In this document: positions 46,752 through 58,221 of the stretch, one piece after another
How positions within the stretch are numbered: the stretch's first letter is position 1
Layout of the letters: every line of letters starts with the position of its first letter
From: Taxawa tesnikishii (nom. ined.)
Lineage: Eukaryota; Ascomycota; Dothideomycetes; Dothideales
DNA: 64,000 nucleotides
Assembly: GCA_030247885.1 (NCBI GenBank)
Contig: JAPDRO010000024.1
Span: 186,001-250,000, forward strand
Direction of reading: 5' to 3'
Program-made: the position numbers and the translations under genes
The notes under the pieces: model-generated
What the model was told of the DNA's origin: nothing
Databases searched by the model: none
The model's input: the letters and a program-made list of their open reading frames with translations, nothing else

Positions 46752-46969
46752 TAATGTGGGATAGAAAGGCGAGGAAGAAAGGAGCTGAATGGAGTCTGAA
46801 GTCCATCCTGTCTTGGCAAGCCGTTCCTCTCCGCATTGTCACATGTCAAACTTCCTTCCTTCCTTTCCACTCCGTTGTCGTCTCTACACTCTCCACTCCA
46901 CCCAGCAAATATTGAGCCATCAATGCCTCCCATGCCCGCGGCGCATGCTGCTCAATACAGCCCGTCGAA
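45894..46969. other. Intergenic with a GAC repeat
   Basis: Divergent gap between two unknown genes. A GAC triplet run is at 46723-46750. No other structure is supported. Confidence 0.5.
46723..46750. repeat. GAC triplet microsatellite
   Basis: About nine perfect tandem GAC copies. Confidence 0.9.
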
Positions 46970-47868
46970 ATGCCTAGCCTGTTAAACCTCCTAGGCATCC
47001 CCATCCTCCTCCTCGTCTCCCTCCCCTCGCCATCTTCGCCGCCTTCACCACATCCCTCGCCTTCACTACCCTCCTCCTGCGCGTGCTCGTCGTGTACGTC
47101 GAACTCGGGCTCGCCCTCCTCCAAGCCGCCATCAGCCCCTCAACTTCGACCACCCAGGGTTTCTCAGCCCTCAATCTCTCACAATCACCCCTCCGCGAAG
47201 TGAGAGTTACAAGTAGACGCAGCAGCACGACAGGGACACCCCCGAAGAAAACCTCCAGTTTCGCATCCCTGGCCGGCAGCGGCACGAACCGTGACTACGA
47301 AGGCGTTGGCGGTTGGCGCTTGCCAGGGAAGGAAGAAGAGGAGGATGTGTGGCAGAACATGAACTCGAGGCTTGAGTTGCCCGCTACACCACGGCGACAT
47401 CGGCGCAGTCTTACTGGTGGAAGTCAAAGGGTCGTGTTCAGTTTGACACCTGAGTCGGGTCGTTCGCCGGGTATTGTAAGGACGAGGACGCCAGGGACGG
47501 CGAGCCCGGAGGGTTACTTCAGTATGCCGCCTGTGGCTGCGGGGTTCACGACGGCAATGCTTCAGAATGCTGCTGGGAAGGGTGAAAGAGAGGGTGGGGT
47601 GGGACGTGAGGAGAGGAGTAAGAGTTCTAGTGGGAGTAGTGCTACGAGTAATGGATCGAAGGGGAATGGAAGGGGTTGGTCAAGACAACGGAGATGGGTT
47701 GACGCTGGATTCATACTTGGACACTTGATATTCGGTTCCGACGCTTGTAGCGAGGATTGTTCACCCTTTGGACACCAGCGGAAGTTCTGGTGCAACGAGT
47801 GGGCCCCGTGTGGCGCGGAGTGGAATGGGTCTCGCTCCGGATCCAGCCCTTCCGTGAGGTTGGTTTAG
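46970..47868 (+). CDS. Small membrane protein with disordered tail, unknown
   Basis: The ATG at 46970 opens MPSLLNLLGIPILLLVSLP, a hydrophobic segment. A second one follows once frame is restored (LAIFAAFTTSLAFTTLLLRV), then LVVYVELGLALLQAAISPST. The rest is polar and Ser/Arg-rich, with SRLELPATPRRHRRSLTGGS and RTRTPGTASPEGYFSMPP, and holds several S/TP sites. I think this is a widespread but unnamed fungal two-pass membrane protein. Frame is lost at the C-run 47023-47026; one extra C makes the second membrane segment continuous and gives 299 residues. The last ~60 residues look less natural, so an intron near the 3' end is possible. Confidence 0.65.
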
Positions 47869-48289
47869 CTTCTGGCAGTCCTGGGGACCCCGACAACGCG
47901 ACCCATATACCTGCTCCGAACCTGCACCAACAGAGGCGGCGAAAGCGTAGCGTGGTAAACATTCCGTTATGACCCTTGTACCTACAGTCAGCACATGAAA
48001 ACTCACCTACGGAGGACCCAAACCCAAAACCGCCAAGTGGCTCTGATCATCGCTACAAGAACACCCTTCGATGGTTTATGGCCTGAAATTGAGACGAGAT
48101 GGGCGGAGAAAGAGCTGTAAATATCCTGCTCAAACTGCACTAGCAGAGGCGGCGAAGGCTAGCGTCATGACATCCCCTACTCGAATTGTCAGATGTACGG
48201 TGACTTACGAGCATTCAAGGACACAAGGATTGTAGGGCAAGAGCGTCTTCGATCAACGGAGAGAGACAAGCTAATTCAGGCCTCGCCCT
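47869..48289. repeat. Intergenic with a decayed direct repeat
   Basis: Two ~50-bp segments (about 47909-47959 and 48118-48168) share a pattern of CCTGCTC, CTGCAC, AGCAGAGGCGGCGAA and AGCGT with scattered differences. They are ~210 bp apart in the same orientation, suggesting an old local duplication. No gene is seen. Confidence 0.45.
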
Positions 48290-48966
48290 TTAGCCCTCAG
48301 AGATCAATCCTCTGCAACAACTTCCTACTCCCATGATGCTTCCTCCTCCTCTCACGTCCCTCTCCCTCTCTCCCCCATCCTCATCCTCAGCCTCACCCGC
48401 CTCATACGTCCCCTTACCTCTCGGGTTCATAGTGTCATCGGCGCACTCTGCAAACCCATTCTTCCTCTGTCCATCATGCGTGATAACAGCACAGTAGACG
48501 GCGCTAGAGTAATCATCGGCAATACTTCCGATGACGATGCGGTCGGCACCCGGGCTCTGACCGTCGTATGCGCGGCCGGTGCGCGTGATGGGAAATTCGA
48601 GGTAGGGGGCTTGTGCGTGCTGGAAGGTGAAGTGTTCGTAGTCGTTGTAGGCGTGGGGGTACTTGTCGCGGCCTAGGAGCGGATTGTGAGGGTTGAGGAA
48701 GGTTGGAACTTGTGCATGGAGGGTGAAGGGGCGACGAGAAGGAAGGAAAGAGGGATGACGATGAGGGTATGTAGGAGAGCAGAAGGAGGAGCGAGGACGG
48801 GATTGGCAACTGAAGGTGAGCGAGCATATGTGGACATACCGACAGTGCGACCCTCAGAGGCCAGACGAAGCGCCTCCGTGGCAGCGGTGTTGATGTCTGA
48901 GCGATTGTATGCTGTGCCATCGCAGTTGCAGCCCGTAGGCTCGTAATAGATCTCCACGCCCGACAT
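48290..48966 (-). CDS. T1/N1-type guanyl-specific ribonuclease
   Basis: Two exons, 48840-48966 and 48290-48672, with a 167-nt intron (48673-48839), give 169 residues. The catalytic residues of the RNase T1 family are all present: His49 in YPHAYNDYEHF, Glu68 in YLEFPI, Arg87 in SPGADRIVIG and His108 in AVITHDG. Cysteines at 13, 15 and 103 and a final one in GFAEC fit disulfide pairing. The enzyme cuts single-stranded RNA after G. Unusually, the predicted start MSGVEIYYEPTGCNCDGTAY lacks a signal peptide, and a TATA-like element sits ~110 bp upstream, leaving little room for another exon. The C-terminal ~35 acidic residues exceed the family length; a donor-like site after MNPRG (gtaagg) could mean a second intron instead. 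Confidence 0.8.
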
Positions 48967-50231
48967 TGTGTATTCTCGGTTCGTGTCTCTCTCTTGAGAC
49001 AAGGAGATAGCTAAAAAAGTTGAAGGAGAGAGGAACAAGACAACTACCTCGATCTCAACAGCCGGCAGCTGGTTTTATATACACCCTACCCGATGACTAC
49101 GCAGCTACAGGACCCCACTATCATATCACGCCCCCATCCACGTAAGCTCCGAATGAAACAGTTGCAGGCCCCATTGCCCTGGATTTGAGACGGATGCTAC
49201 AAGACCAAGGCATGAAACAAAGAAAACCAGAAAGCTGGGCAGTTGGAAGATAAACGTGCCTGAGCTTGGCGTCCGATTGGTATGGCAATCGTCAAACCTT
49301 CCTGCATGATGCACACAAGCTACCCGCTGTTTCATGCCACTACTGCAGATTAGGGCTTGTTGATGCTTGCTTGCGTGACTTAGTGGAGCTTGTTCTTTGT
49401 TAGCATAGGGAATGGGCTGACCCCCTTGATAGCGGGACGTGATGCGGTTGTTGCAAAAGCCAGGTACAAAACGCGCAAATAACGGTGTATACCTCCTGCC
49501 CATCCGCACCAGTATAGGCGGTGAGGGATCGCATGAGGGCTATCAGCATAGTACTCCAGCTCTAGGTGGCCATTGCCCTGCTGGCCAATACTCCCGGCCA
49601 AGTGCGGAAAGCCGTGCAGAGGCAGACAAGAACGAACGAATAGCCGTGTTCCCTATCTGTGTTCCCTACCTGTGTTTTGGGGGACTCTTTTAAGACTACC
49701 GAGACATACGAAAGACATGTAGTTGTGCCGATGGATGGGATGTTGGTGGGAAGAAGAATTTATGCTCGATGCTTTGAGTGATGCTACAACGCCTTGGCAG
49801 GCCGTGCTTCTCCCATGATGTATGACCATTATAGCTTGTGTTTGTCATCATTCCGTCTTCTTCATTGAGGACCTGATGTCTTATATCTCATCTCATGGAC
49901 ATGAAGTCGAGAAATATTCGGGCGTCCCGAGTCGCGTACTCGGGCAGCTCAGTTGGGTTCGTCAGCTGAGACGCCGCAGCGCTCAATGTCAGCTGAATGG
50001 CCGATGCTGTGGTCCCGCATGATGCTCCCTTACTCTATCAAATTCACTTGCACTTTAAGGTAGGCAGCAAGGAAACAGAGACACGGAAACTCCTGTTACA
50101 GCTTGTGTGGCTGTGCTAAAGGGCAGCGCTTATAACACACCGAACCTCGCCTGTAAGCGCCGTACAACTTCCGCATATACAACCCACCTTTGCATACGTT
50201 CCTTGCTTCTATCTACTTTCAGTTGCGCATC
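48967..50231. promoter_or_regulatory. Divergent intergenic region, TATA-like element
   Basis: About 1.26 kb lie between the ribonuclease and the glycine-zipper gene. A TATATAAA element on the minus strand (49073-49081) is well placed for the ribonuclease. The rest has only short frames. Confidence 0.5.
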
Positions 50232-51213
50232 ATGTCCGGTCAGGAGTACTACAATGGTGGTGGCCATTACCAACAACCACCGCAACATTCCTACGACCAA
50301 CAAGGACAGTATGGAGCACCCCCACCTCAGGGCTACCCTCCGCAGGATGCGTACGGCGGACAGCACTACCACCAACAGGCACAGGTAAAGACTGTTACGC
50401 TGTGTACATGAGGCGGAATTGACAGGATCCAGTATCAACAGCCACAGCACCATTACCAGTCCGACCAGTACCAGCAGACACCTTATCCTCAGAGTAACGA
50501 CCCCTACCAGCAGAATCCCCACTACGATACCCACTCTCCCGTGCCCAGCTACAACAACCAGGTAGCACCGTATCCGCAGGACGATCACACACGCGGTTAC
50601 TCCCCTACCCTCACCATCAGCAGCAGCACCAAGGCTATGCGCCGCCTCCTCTGAGCGCCGGGTACGATCAGCCAGGCTACAGTCAAGGCGCACCATCCTA
50701 CAGCGACCACCACCAGAAGAACGACTACAGAGACCAGGGCCCGGGCGGAGCAGAAGGAGAAAGAGGGCTCGGTGCGACACTGATCGGCGGAGCTGGCGGT
50801 GCGTTTCTGGGACATGAGCTTGGAGGAGGCGCGCTGGGCACCATCGGAGGGCTCATCGCAGGTGCTATCGGCGCCAACGCCCTGGAGAATAGACACGAGA
50901 AGTATGTACTATCTCTAACCCCTGAAACTGCAACTGCCCGAGTTAATTTTCGAGTCACAAGAGCGAACACTCGAACAAAGCATGCTAATACCAATGCTTC
51001 TGCAGGAAGAAGAAGGAGAAGAAGCACAAGAAACGCGACAGCGATTACAGCGGCCTTGTTTACGGCAGTTCAGCGGCTATGGGTGGTTTGTACCCACCCA
51101 GTCACGGCGGCCACAGTAGCCATGGACACCACAAGCACCGCAAGCACCACTCGAGATCTCGCAGCAGAAGCAGGCGGAGCAGTAGCAGCAGCACCAGCAG
51201 CGACTCTGATTAG
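50232..51213 (+). CDS. Glycine-zipper protein with Gln/Tyr-rich N-terminus
   Basis: Three exons (50232-50384, 50433-50901, 51006-51213) give ~276 residues. The N-terminal half is a low-complexity Gln/Tyr/Pro/His tract (YYNGGGHYQQPPQHSYDQQG) of prion-like composition. A glycine-zipper segment follows: GATLIGGAGGAFLGHELGGG then ALGTIGGLIAGAIGANALE, a pattern that inserts into or packs against membranes. The C-terminus is very basic and Ser-rich (KKKEKKHKKRDSD, RSRSRSRRSSSSSTSSDSD). Frame breaks at the C-run 50602-50605; one extra C gives YSPYPHHQQQHQGYAPPP and restores the zipper in frame. Function is unknown; similar fungal proteins are described only by the zipper domain. Confidence 0.8.
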
Positions 51214-51787
51214 CTTGTTCACTCTTATGCATATCGCTTCCAAGAGACCGGCACCTGCAACGACGGACGATCCGATGCATTCGGAGGGTGAAGGGCGGTC
51301 TTATGAATTAACGATGGGTTTGTGGGTTTCCGCAGTGAGATACCTCTTTACGTTACCTCAATATTCCACTCCTACGGATTCGTGCGCGTGATTGCTCCCA
51401 CCTGCTGTTATCTCAGCATTCCTTGACCAATGTAGGGAGGCGCATGTCTTGTCGCCTCATGTACAGAGGCATCGCCACATTCCCAAGTTGTTATCACGTC
51501 TTTCCCTCGCTCTAAAAACTTCCTTTACATACGCATGAGGCGGCACAACTGTCTCTGACATCTCACAACATCGTCAGAATGCCATTCGACGGACTTGCAG
51601 CCTTCCTGAACGAACTCCATCCACGTCCGATAACTCACTAACAGCCAAGGCAATGCACCACGGAATCTCTCTGATGAGGCACGCAATAACGGTGTGGTTA
51701 ATAGTCTGAATCTCCATAAAGTTCTACCTCCGTCTTTACTACCTCTCTGGAGCAACCCCCGGCCCTCGTCAGGTTAAAGGGCCTCCG
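51214..51787. other. Convergent gap, nothing recognised
   Basis: It lies between the ends of the glycine-zipper and P450 genes. No feature is supported. Confidence 0.5.
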
Positions 51788-53729
51788 TTACGACTTCACC
51801 ATGTGCTTCGCAACACCAGGATTAGGCTTCTGGTAGAACTGGCTCATCTTGTACTGCGTCTCGCCTTCGTATACCGACAATTCTTCCAACGCCTGTCTGC
51901 CTTCGCGCTCGATCGTCTGTCGGATTTCCTCGGAGCGAGGCGTTATGGAACACTTGAACGGTTCTGGACGCATGTTCAAGCCGTTACTACAACTAGGAGT
52001 CAGCTCATTACTGCCTTCACACACACCACAAACCACTCTCAGATCGCCTCTCGTATGATGAAGCAGAGAGGAGGAAGGAACAGTAAGGCACTACTTACGT
52101 GTAAGCAAAGATGTCGACGGGGATTTCGTTGCCGTTCTCGTCGCGGGCTTTTTGGATGTTGAAAGCCCACAGGAACCGCGCGATGCTGATGAAGGTACCC
52201 TGTTCGGCCAGGCCCTGACCGCTGCAGACTCTACGTCCCCAGCCGAAAGTCATGTAGCCCTTCTCATTAGGGAAGGGACGTGAATCGGGGCTGTCTTTCA
52301 TGTAACGGTCCGGGTTGAAGCGGTCTGGGTCAGGGAACTCCCGCTCGTTGTGGTGGATCGCCCAGCTGTTGACTGCGTTAGCAATCTCGCTTCATCATGT
52401 AAGAGATCGGGATCGGCGTGCAGGATGGTGACACAAAAGACAGTACTTACGTGTTTCCTTGCACCCATGTCTGCTTGGGAATGAGATAGCCGTTCCAGTA
52501 ATCGTCTTGGATGGGCGCATGAGGTTGACCGCCGATGATGGCGACCGACCGCCACCGCAGGACTTCCTTCATGAACGCCTTTACGTATGGCAAGTTGGGC
52601 TCGTCGTCCCATGTCGGGCTCCGGTGCGGTCCGACGACGCGGTCCAACTCCTCCCATGCACGTGGTAGCGTTTCTGGGAAAGCACAGCACGCAAGCGTAA
52701 ACGTGACGAGTGTAGAACTCGAAGTGTCACTGCCTGCACCAAAGAGATTACCCGTCAGGGATGCAATCTCGTTCTTGTCCAGGTTGTACTTTGGCGCCTC
52801 GCGGAACAGGTCTTTGACATAGCACGGCTCCTTGTCCGAGTTCTTGACCTCGTCCGCCAGCGCGTAGTAAAACGCCGTTCCACGTCCTCCGTTACCGAAC
52901 GGCTTCAGCCATGGCGCGATCGACTTTGGGAACTTGGACAGCACAGGGAACGTCTCCATGACCATGGGGAAGCTGGTACTGGGTACGTTGAGTTCGGCGG
53001 CGCGCTGCATAACAGCCAAAACCTCAGTGATGAGCGGGTCTTCAATGTCGCCAACGCGGCGTCCGAATCCGATAATGGATACCACGGATGTAGCGTATCT
53101 TTCCATGTGCGTCACATACCGCTCTGGATTGCGCAGTGTGTCGTATGCCATGACTCGGCTCTCGTTGTTCTGGAAGTCACGATACTTGCGCACCTGTTGC
53201 AGGCCGACGCCCATGTGCGTGAGCTTGCGGTGCACCCGCCACCGGTCGCCGTAGTACATGTTGACCAGGTTGGACTGGCCGATGCCCGTCAGTTCGGCGA
53301 ACACGAGCATGCGTGGTCGCGATGCGTATATGCCGGCTTTCTTGTCCAGGAGCTCGGAGGCTGCCCAGGCGTCGTTGATCCAGACGGTCGGGTTACGTCC
53401 GATCCAGAAAGTGATAACCGGCGAGTTGTGCTTCTTCGCCAGTTCTTCGAAATATAGCCATGGTTTGTTCTTGGGAAGAGAGTATGTGTTGCCCACGATA
53501 GGGAGCGGCAGAGGGCCCGGGGGCTGGAGACATTAGCATGTCGCAAAGATTTTTCAACGCAATGGCTCACCATTTTCTTGTGCATGTAGAGCATCCATGA
53601 GTAGTCGGCTAACAGCAAGGCGAATGCGGTTCCCAGCAGCGTAAGCAAGACGGTGCCCGCTCCATACTTGGACGCCGCGTCACTGAGCTTGAGCAGCGTC
53701 AAGCCCTCTACGATCGGTCTGGCATCCAT
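51788..53729 (-). CDS. Cytochrome P450 monooxygenase
   Basis: Four exons (53571-53729, 52451-53523, 52099-52365, 51788-51986) give 565 residues with no frame breaks. An N-terminal membrane anchor (TVLLTLLGTAFALLLADYSW) precedes the proline hinge PPGPLPLPIVGN. The oxygen-binding I-helix is GAGSDTSSST, the K-helix ExxR is EVLRWR, and the PERF-type motif is PDRFNPDRY. The heme loop is FGWGRRVCSGQGLAEQ with the Cys ligand. It therefore sits on the ER and should hydroxylate or oxidise a small molecule using a P450 reductase. The overall look is of fungal P450s such as O-methylsterigmatocystin oxidoreductase and CYP504-like enzymes; I cannot assign a substrate. It is divergent from the MFS transporter gene. 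Confidence 0.93.
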
Positions 53730-54901
53730 CACTAGAACTCTATTACGAGAAGACTATGTCGATGTAATGAGTGTAATTCGTGTGAAGCAGTCGCGAACCA
53801 GGCCAAATAAAATTACCCTACCCTACCCTACCATACCATACCACTTGGAGATGCCACCAATAACCATGGCCCCACCGGATTTTGCGGCGCGTCTCCTCCT
53901 CTGCCATACTACGGTACGGCAGTCGTGTGCACGAGATAAGCGATCCTCATACGGGAATTGCACGCAGTAAGGAGTCGAAGTGGATCTGTGGGACTCGGGC
54001 TCGTATCAAGTGCGGGAGGGAGGACTCGTGGCCAAGGTGCGGGATCTGTCCGCGATGGGGGCGAGAAAACCTTAGCCCGTTCGTCTATTGGACGAGACCA
54101 GGGTGATGTATCAAGGTTGGTCGTCTCCGAGGGCACAGGGTCGCCCACCTGTCAAAAGCGGGACGGTCGACTGGGGATACCTTGGCCGGGATGGCCGGGG
54201 TGCGGAGGCGTGTGGAGGTGGGCGTGGAGAAGTCGTTGGGGTAAATCGTGGAGCAAACGAACGCGAATGACTCGAGCGCTGGCAACCACTCGTCTGCTGA
54301 GCACTACTGGCCGTTTAGCCTGTATACCAAAAACGGACTTGGTATCGCTTGTCTGTTCTCGTCGGGGTTCGCCCAGAAATATTGTTGCTAGATAAGAGGC
54401 ATTCAAAAAAACAGCAATCCTTGGTGTTCCTCAATAACAGGGCATTGATATGGCTGATACAGCTAGAAGACCTTCCAACCGAGCCGAGACACATTGATGC
54501 CCGTTCAGCCTGAGTGACACTGTGACCTCCAAAGAGCAAGACCCGCGTCCAGCCCTTGCAGCTGCATGGAGCGCCGCCCGGTCTGGGTGGCTTGCCATGG
54601 CTAGACCGCCTCCAGATCGGCAATTGCTACTGCACCTCACCCATGCTTGTCAGTATTACAACACACCTTTTTCATCTTCCCCATCTCCTAGCAGTGAGTT
54701 TTTGTCTATATCTTAGGGTGCTCCACTACCCCAGATTTCCCCGGACACTCTCTTCCAACTCTATCCTCCCTCAGCTTCCTCTCCCTCTTCCTCGACCCAC
54801 TCTTTCTGGCTGAGTTGTTGAGCTTTCGAATTGTTTGTCCATCTCGTCTTCAAATCCATCAATCGAGACACATTCTCTATCAGAACAAATCCGTTAGCAC
54901 A
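53730..54901. promoter_or_regulatory. Shared divergent region of P450 and MFS transporter
   Basis: About 1.17 kb. It carries a short CCCTA-type repeat (53814-53844), which resembles but is not the TTAGGG telomere unit, and a pyrimidine-rich leader near 54660-54800. A shared region of this size allows co-regulation. Confidence 0.5.
53814..53844. repeat. TACCC/TACCA pentamer repeat
   Basis: Three TACCC copies are followed by three TACCA copies. Confidence 0.8.
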
Positions 54902-56725
54902 ATGGCGCCAAAAGGTGACCTTGCCGGTATCGGCGAGAACTGGAAATGTGCGCTCGCCATCCTGCTGGTGTCGATGTCGCCGTTCCAGTACGGTATCGAC
55001 TTCAGTTTGATCGGTGGTATCCAAGCCATGAAAGGTTTCCTCGAGGTATGCGCGTTCTGTCGTGAACCAGCAGGCTGCTTCTTACTAACCACGATCAGAT
55101 CTTTGGCTACGAATGCCCAGAATGTCCCGGCGGATGGAACATCACACCAGAACGTCAGCAGCTCATCTCGTCTCTCATGACCCTCGGAGCGGTCATCGCC
55201 TCCGCTTGCGCCGGTCCCATTGCCTGGAAGCTCGGCCGTAGGTGGTGCCTCTGGCTCGCGTGTCTGGGGTGCGGTGTCTCGAACGCCATTATGATGGGCA
55301 CTCAGAGCATTGGTGTCCTCTACCTAGGACGTCTGCTTCTTGGTCTTGCAAACGGCATCCTCATGACCTTCTCACAGCTGTACATTCAGGAAACCGCACC
55401 GGCACGGTACCGTGGTCTAGCCTTGGCTGCATTCCAGTTCTGGACCAGTGCAGGATCGCTCGTCGGCACTGTTGTTGATAACTTCACGGCCAAGTTGCCC
55501 GGAAGGCAGGCATATATCGTGTCGCTGGCGCCTATCTATATCGTTCCTTTCGTCATCACCTGTGGACTGTTCTTCATTCCGTAAGTTCCACAGACTACGA
55601 TTCTTACTTGGTGCGCTTTGCTGATTCTGTCAATAGCGAATCGCCTCGCTGGCTGCTGGAGAAGGGCAGGCGCGATGAAGCACTCAAGTCTCTTTTTGGC
55701 TGCGTCCAGACCGTGATACCGTCGAGGGCGAGCTGCTCGAGATGGAAACCTCCATGGAACAGGAAAAGGCTCTCTCAAGTGGCGTGTCCGTCTGGGACAT
55801 GTTCAAGGGCACTGACCTGCGTCGAACCCTTCTCGCTGTTGGTGCCATTAGCACGCAAGCCGCCTCTGGCGCCATGTTCATGATTGGTGAGTACTTCCCC
55901 GATAGTTACATTTCACCGGACCATGGACTGATCCCGACCCTAGCATACGGCACATACTTCTTCGAGATGGCTGGCGTCGGCTCACCTTTCGAGAACTCTT
56001 GCATCCTGACCGGCGTCGGTGTCGTCGCTATCATCATCAACACCCTCGTGATCACAAAGTTCGGCCGCAGACGTTTCTTCCTGATCACGGGCCTCGTCAT
56101 TTGCGGTTTCATCCAGCTCGCCGTCTCCATCGTCTACACCGTTGCACCCGGCACGAAAGCTGCAGGCAAGGCCATCGTGGCGCTCGGCGTCCTGTACATC
56201 GTCGGCTACAACGGCATGATCGCCACCTACGCCTGGCTCTGTGGTGGCGAAATCCCATCCCAGAGGCTGCGCTCTTACACGTTCGGTCTTGCGACATCGG
56301 TCGCTTTTCTCGGTGCTTGGCTCGCCACGTAAGTTTTCCCTACTTACTTGCCCTTATCTCTCGCTCCTACTGACACTGTTCCCAGTTTCACAGCCCCATA
56401 CTTTATCAACCCCGCCGCCCTGGGCTGGGGCCCCAAGTACGGTTACATCTGGTTCCCGTCCTGCCTCCTCGCCGCCGTCTTCGTCTGGTTCTGCATTCCC
56501 GAGATCAAGGACCGCACCCTCGAGGAGATCACCGAGATGTTTGAGGCTCGCCTGCCAGCGAGGAAGTTCGCCGGCTACAAGTGTGTCGGCACTGGAAGGT
56601 ACGAGGGTAAGCTGGACGACGAGAAGGAGAAAGAGATCAGTACCGTCGAGGAGGTTGAGATCGTGTACGGGGACAGGCACGCGACGCTGAACCCGGCGAC
56701 GGAGACGGCCATTGCTATCTCGTAA
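54902..56725 (+). CDS. MFS sugar-porter-type transporter
   Basis: Four exons (54902-55045, 55099-55580, 55637-56328, 56386-56725) give 552 residues. Twelve membrane segments are expected. Sugar-porter signatures are visible: GRRWCLWLACLGCG after segment 2, GRLLLGLANGILMTFSQLYI, QETAPARYRG, PESPRWLLEKGRRDEALKSL after segment 6, and KFGRRRFFLITGL and AWLCGGEIPSQRLRSYTFGL in the second half. It is therefore a proton-linked uptake carrier of the hexose/alpha-glucoside type; substrate unknown. Frame is lost at the T-run 55693-55697; one extra T restores LFWLRPDRDTVEGELLEMET, as in relatives. The P450 lies next to it in divergent orientation. A role in supplying the cluster's substrate is inference. 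Confidence 0.9.
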
Positions 56726-57070
56726 CTGCTGAGTAGTTCGAGTCAAGGGCGTTGTATTAGACGTGTGGTGGGGCGCCTAGCGTTCCGGGGCGGAGTCCTG
56801 GAATGTGATGGTGCGCTTGAGTGTGTATGGAAATCTTGATGATCTGATCCAGAGTAATGCGGGATCTGGTAATGGAATTGTACATCTTGCTCAAGCCTCC
56901 ATTCCCGTTTCACGTTGGTATTTCCGTGTGTATGGGCCCGGTAAAAACCTACGCATCGACGAAGGGGCTTGGTAATCCACGGAAATGTGATGGTCGCGGA
57001 CGTACAGAATTACGCATCATGAACAGCGGCCACGTGAAAGTGTCAATACTAGGGAATGTTCGTGATTCCG
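56726..57070. other. Convergent gap, nothing recognised
   Basis: It lies between the ends of the MFS and dehydrogenase genes. No feature was seen. Confidence 0.5.
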
Positions 57071-58221
57071 CTAGGTAGAACCATTCTGGGTCTTGCTCTC
57101 ACCTTTCCCACCCGTAAGCTCCTCACTCAGAGTCCACAGCCTTCTAGCCAGATCAGGACTACTGGCATGCGGGACAGCATCCACAAGTTGACAATCGCTC
57201 AAAAGACGCCGTGATTCCCCGTGTCCAGCGCGGGATCGAGCGCCGCCACCAAAATGGTGGAGGTGCCTTGGTCATGTGACCGCCAAAAACCCGCCGTGCC
57301 CTCGATGATGGCCTCGTCCTCCGGCGAGAGATTGCGTGAGAGATCTGTGTGAATTGCTAAGGGCAGTCAACATAGATGCACTCGCCTCTGGTTTTCGCGC
57401 CAGTCGGTACAGTTTACTTACAGCCAGGATGAACGGCATAACTTCGAATGCCTTCGGCTTCCAATCGCTCCGTTAGTCCTATGGAGAACAAGATGTTCGC
57501 AGTCTTGCACTGTCCGTAAGACAAAAATCCCGAGTAAGGTTTATCCGCTTTGGGTAGGAAGTGTTCTGGGACCCAGCTCGCAGGTTTCTCTTCGTCAGGC
57601 ACCTCCTTGCCCTCGAAGTTGTAGTCGTGGAAGCGGATCGGGGACAGCCGATGCCCTTGGGAGGTCACGTTCACTACTCTAACGGCACCTTTGGGCGCGG
57701 ATCTGGCAGCGGCCTTGAGCTGTGGCAGAAGCAGGGTGGTGAAGAGGAAGTGACCGATGTGGTTGGTTCCAAATTGCAGCTCGATGCCTTCCTTGGTCCG
57801 CAAATGCTCTGGACTCATGACTGCGGCATTGTTGATGAGGAGGTCGATGTGGTCGACGAGGTCGGCAATCTCCGCAGCGGCTTGTCGAACGGACTTCTGG
57901 GAGGAAAGGTCCAAGGAGATGACAATGGGGTTACAGTCTGAAGCTACCTGGCGGGTCTTCTCAACCACGGCTTCGACCTTGGATTTCGTCCTGGAAGCGA
58001 GGATGAGAGTCTTTGGGGAGTGGGTGGCTAGAATTGTGGCGAGAGTCTCGCCCAGCGATTTTGGGCTCACTCCGGTTATCACAACTGTATGCAATGAATA
58101 CTGGTCTGTCTTTGTAGTCGGGCGTCGTGAACATACTGTTCTTCCCTCTTACCCTTTCCGCAAAGACCTTTGATACCTCAGATCCATTGGTGTACTGATC
58201 GTATTCTTTGTGTGTAGCCAT
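57071..58221 (-). CDS. Short-chain dehydrogenase/reductase
   Basis: Three exons (58137-58221, 57422-58084, 57071-57356) give 344 residues. Exon joining creates IVITGVSPKSLGETLA, a variant of the NAD(P)-binding TGxxxGxG loop. NNAAVMSPE is the adenine-stabilising NNAG-type motif, the serine is in VVNVTSQGHRLS, and the YxxxK is YGQCKTANILF. These make it a catalytic SDR of the WWOX/retinol-dehydrogenase type; it should oxidise or reduce an alcohol or ketone. Exon 3 ends DLARRLWTLSEELTGG, the familiar SDR tail. Frame is lost there at the run of four at 57201-57204 (A on the plus strand, T in the gene); one extra base restores GVFLSDCQLVDAVPHA. Stopping at 57414 would drop this whole exon. It is divergent from the FAD monooxygenase. 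Confidence 0.9.

Noticed and set aside
53814-53844. Telomere-like repeat
   Set aside because: The unit is TACCC/TACCA, not TTAGGG, and the run is only 31 bp between ordinary genes.
57414-58094. SDR ending at the first stop after HPGCK
   Set aside because: That stop lies in a GTAAGT donor; a downstream exon with the SDR C-terminal tail follows.
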